A DNA stretch of 64,000 nt from an uncultured Pelagibacteraceae bacterium (GTDB lineage: Bacteria; Pseudomonadota; Alphaproteobacteria; Pelagibacterales; Pelagibacteraceae), in NCBI GenBank assembly GCA_902597675.1, contig CACJYR010000003.1, positions 1 through 64,000 on the forward strand, written 5' to 3'. The notes under the pieces were generated by a model. It was given only the letters and a program-made list of their open reading frames with translations, was not told the DNA's origin and did not search any database. The position numbers and the translations under genes are program-made. Each line of letters opens with the position of its first letter. The first letter of the stretch is position 1. This document shows positions 61,620 through 64,000 of this stretch, piece by piece.

Positions 61620-63689
61620 TTTAAAGTATACAAGAAGGAAATTGAAGTAGCAGGGAAGAAGATAAGTTTAGAAACAGGTAAAGTAGCAAGACAGGCAGAC
61701 GGAGCAATTATTGCAACATGTGGGGAGACAGTAGTTTTAGCAACAGTCGTTGGAGCAAAAAAAGTGAATCCAGATATGGATTACTTTCCATTATCTGTAA
61801 ATTATCAGGAAAAATACTATGCAGCAGGAAAAATTCCTGGTGGATATTTTAAAAGAGAAGCAAGACCAACTGAAAGTGAAACGTTAATCTCAAGATTAAT
61901 TGATAGACCGATTAGACCATTGTTTCCTGATGAATTTAAAAATGAGGTTCAGTTGTTACCAACTGTAATTTCTTATGATAAAGAAAATGAGGCAGATATT
62001 TTATCAATTATTGCATCATCTGCAGCCTTAGCTATATCAGGAATGCCATTTATGGGCCCCGTTGGTGCTTCTAGAGTTGGATATATTGATGGTAAATATG
62101 TTTTAAATCCATCAAAAACTGAGCTTGAAAAATCAAAATTAGATTTAGTTGTTGCTGGTACAAAAGATGCTGTGCTTATGGTTGAGTCTGAAGCAAGCGG
62201 GTTGACAGAGGAAGAGATGTTAAATGCAGTAAAATTTGGTCATGAAGGATTTGTTCCAGTGATTAAAATGATAGAGGAATTGGCTAAAGAATGTAGAAAA
62301 CCTGAGTGGAGTGTTGAAAAGAAAGATTTATCTGAGGTAAAGAAAAAGCTCGAGAAAACTTTTACCGCAGATCTTAAAAAAGCATTCGCTACAAGAGACA
62401 AACAAGACAGATCAAATCAAATTTCAGAAATTACTGATAAAGCAAAAAAACTTTACGAGGAAAACGAAAACTATACAGATCTTGATGTAAATTCTGAACT
62501 AAAAAATCTTGAAAAAACAATAGTCAGAACTGACATTTTAAAAAATAAAAATAGAATTGATGGGAGGGGTTTGTCTGATGTAAGGCCAATCTCATGTGAG
62601 GTCGGTGTTTTGCCAAGAACACATGGCTCTGCTTTGTTTACCAGAGGTGAAACGCAAGCAATCGTAACTGCCACTTTAGGCACATCTGATGATGAACAGA
62701 GAATTGAGAGCTTAGATGGATTACAAAGAGAAAGGTTTATGCTTCATTATAACTTCCCACCCTTTTCTGTTGGTGAGACAGGTAGAATAGGAACTGGTAG
62801 AAGGGAAATAGGTCATGGTAAATTAGCATGGAGAGCAATTCACTCTTCATTACCACCAAAAGAGACATTTCCTTATACTTTTAGAGTAGTATCAGAAATA
62901 ACAGAGTCCAATGGTTCTTCATCAATGGCTACTGTTTGTGGAGCATCACTTGCATTAATGGATGCGGGAGTACCAATAAAAGAACCTGTTGCAGGTATAG
63001 CAATGGGTTTAATTAAAGAGGGTGATGATTTTAGTGTGTTATCAGATATTTTGGGTGATGAAGATCATTTAGGCGATATGGACTTTAAAGTTGCGGGAAC
63101 TAAAGATGGAATTACTTCGCTACAAATGGATATCAAAATTACCGGTATTACTTTTGAAATTATGGAGCAAGCATTAAGCCAAGCTAAAGATGGGAGAGTC
63201 CATATTTTAGGAGAAATGAATAAAGCATTATCAGCATCAAGATCTGATGTTGGAAAACATACTCCAAAAATGGAAAAAATTACAGTCGATAAGAAAGACA
63301 TCGCCGCCGTTATTGGAAAAGGTGGTGCAACAATTAGGGAGATCGTTGAAAAATCAGGTGCTAAAGTAGATGTGAATGATGAAGGAGTCGTGACTGTTGC
63401 TGCTCCGGATGAAGAGTCTAGAAACATTGCAATGCAAATGATTAAAGACATCACCGCCAAAGCTGAACTAAATAAAATTTATTCAGGTAAAGTTATGAAA
63501 ATTATGGAGTTTGGTGCATTTGTTAATTTTTTAGGAAAACAAGATGGTCTTGTTCATATTTCAGAACTTGCAGATAAAAGAGTAGCTAAAGTTACTGATG
63601 TTGTCAAAGAAGGTGATGAAGTAAAAGTTAAGGTAATTGGTTTTGATCGAGGAAAGGTTAAACTTTCAATCAAACAAGCAACAACTTAA
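61617..63689 (+). CDS. pnp: Polyribonucleotide nucleotidyltransferase
   Basis: [41 protein letters not shown] and S1 C-terminal domains ([42 protein letters not shown]). Confidence 0.99.
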   Translation: MFKVYKKEIEVAGKKISLETGKVARQADGAIIATCGETVVLATVVGAKKVNPDMDYFPLSVNYQEKYYAAGKIPGGYFKREARPTESETLISRLIDRPIRPLFPDEFKNEVQLLPTVISYDKENEADILSIIASSAALAISGMPFMGPVGASRVGYIDGKYVLNPSKTELEKSKLDLVVAGTKDAVLMVESEASGLTEEEMLNAVKFGHEGFVPVIKMIEELAKECRKPEWSVEKKDLSEVKKKLEKTFTADLKKAFATRDKQDRSNQISEITDKAKKLYEENENYTDLDVNSELKNLEKTIVRTDILKNKNRIDGRGLSDVRPISCEVGVLPRTHGSALFTRGETQAIVTATLGTSDDEQRIESLDGLQRERFMLHYNFPPFSVGETGRIGTGRREIGHGKLAWRAIHSSLPPKETFPYTFRVVSEITESNGSSSMATVCGASLALMDAGVPIKEPVAGIAMGLIKEGDDFSVLSDILGDEDHLGDMDFKVAGTKDGITSLQMDIKITGITFEIMEQALSQAKDGRVHILGEMNKALSASRSDVGKHTPKMEKITVDKKDIAAVIGKGGATIREIVEKSGAKVDVNDEGVVTVAAPDEESRNIAMQMIKDITAKAELNKIYSGKVMKIMEFGAFVNFLGKQDGLVHISELADKRVAKVTDVVKEGDEVKVKVIGFDRGKVKLSIKQATT

Positions 63690-63699
63690 TGGTGTTAAA

Positions 63700-64000
63700 T
63701 TGAGTCATGATGTAAAAAAGTTCAAGATTCTAAAAAAAATTATTGGTGGACTTGGATACAAATTAGTTGATAAAAAATCATTAAAGGCTGAAAGATTAAT
63801 AGATCGTTTTTTAATAAATGCTGAAGACATTTTAAAAACTCTTATTAAAAAAAATAAAATAAAAAAAATTATCCAAGTAGGTGCAAACGATGGTGCAAAT
63901 GAGGATTTTTTATTTAAATGTTTTAATGAGGATTTAGAAGCAATATTGATTGAGCCAACCGAAGATGCTTTTTTAAGATTAAAGGATAATTATAAGTCTT
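63700..64000 (+). CDS. FkbM-type methyltransferase, 3'-truncated by window edge
   Basis: Manual translation from TTG 63700: MSHDVKKFKILKKIIGGLGYKLVDKKSLKAERLIDRFLINAEDILKTLIKKNKIKKIIQVGANDGANEDFLFKCFNEDLEAILIEPTEDAFLRLKDNYKS; QVGANDG and IEPxxDAFxxLKxNY are FkbM-like. Confidence 0.75.
   Translation, partial: MSHDVKKFKILKKIIGGLGYKLVDKKSLKAERLIDRFLINAEDILKTLIKKNKIKKIIQVGANDGANEDFLFKCFNEDLEAILIEPTEDAFLRLKDNYKS

Noticed and set aside
1-64000. CRISPR array, prophage, transposon, toxin-antitoxin or restriction system
   Set aside because: No regularly spaced repeats, terminal inverted repeats, transposase, integrase, phage structural or restriction genes were seen; essentially all length is assigned to core genes.

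Overview
This 64 kb window is AT-rich, densely packed and almost entirely coding. Protein content and gene order look like a streamlined alphaproteobacterium of the SAR11/Pelagibacter type; that is an inference from sequence style and synteny, not a database match. It reads as the chromosomal origin neighbourhood. On the left are ftsK (partial), lolA, hisBHAFE, hslVU, secB, dnaQ, coaE, aroE, maf and a PPSR-type regulator. A 280-bp AT-rich non-coding gap (candidate oriC) follows. To its right are hemE, hemH, hemJ, rho, mnmE, mnmG, rsmG, parA and parB. A near-perfect parS palindrome (TGTTTCACGTGAAACT) lies inside rsmG. Further right are holA/lptE/leuS, a porin, grpE/dnaK/dnaJ, dapB, maeB, murJ, trpS, the tsaB-fur-miaB-phoH-ybeY-lnt-metK run, and nusA-infB-rbfA-rpsO-pnp. 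The window ends in a partial FkbM-type methyltransferase. I saw no rRNA, tRNA, CRISPR, prophage or transposon. The items most worth following up are: (1) a 41-aa ORF missing from the ORF track, with an ArfA-like ribosome-rescue motif (KPKKGKGSFKRK); (2) the oriC candidate and the parS site inside a coding sequence; (3) three heat-shock (RpoH-like) promoters with identical 14-nt spacing before hslV, grpE and dnaK, two of them predicting nearly leaderless mRNAs; (4) a promoter followed by a terminator-like hairpin abutting the nusA ribosome-binding site; (5) a purine-only repeat between rpsO and pnp; (6) a 56-aa membrane microprotein missing from the ORF track; (7) a half-length TsaB.
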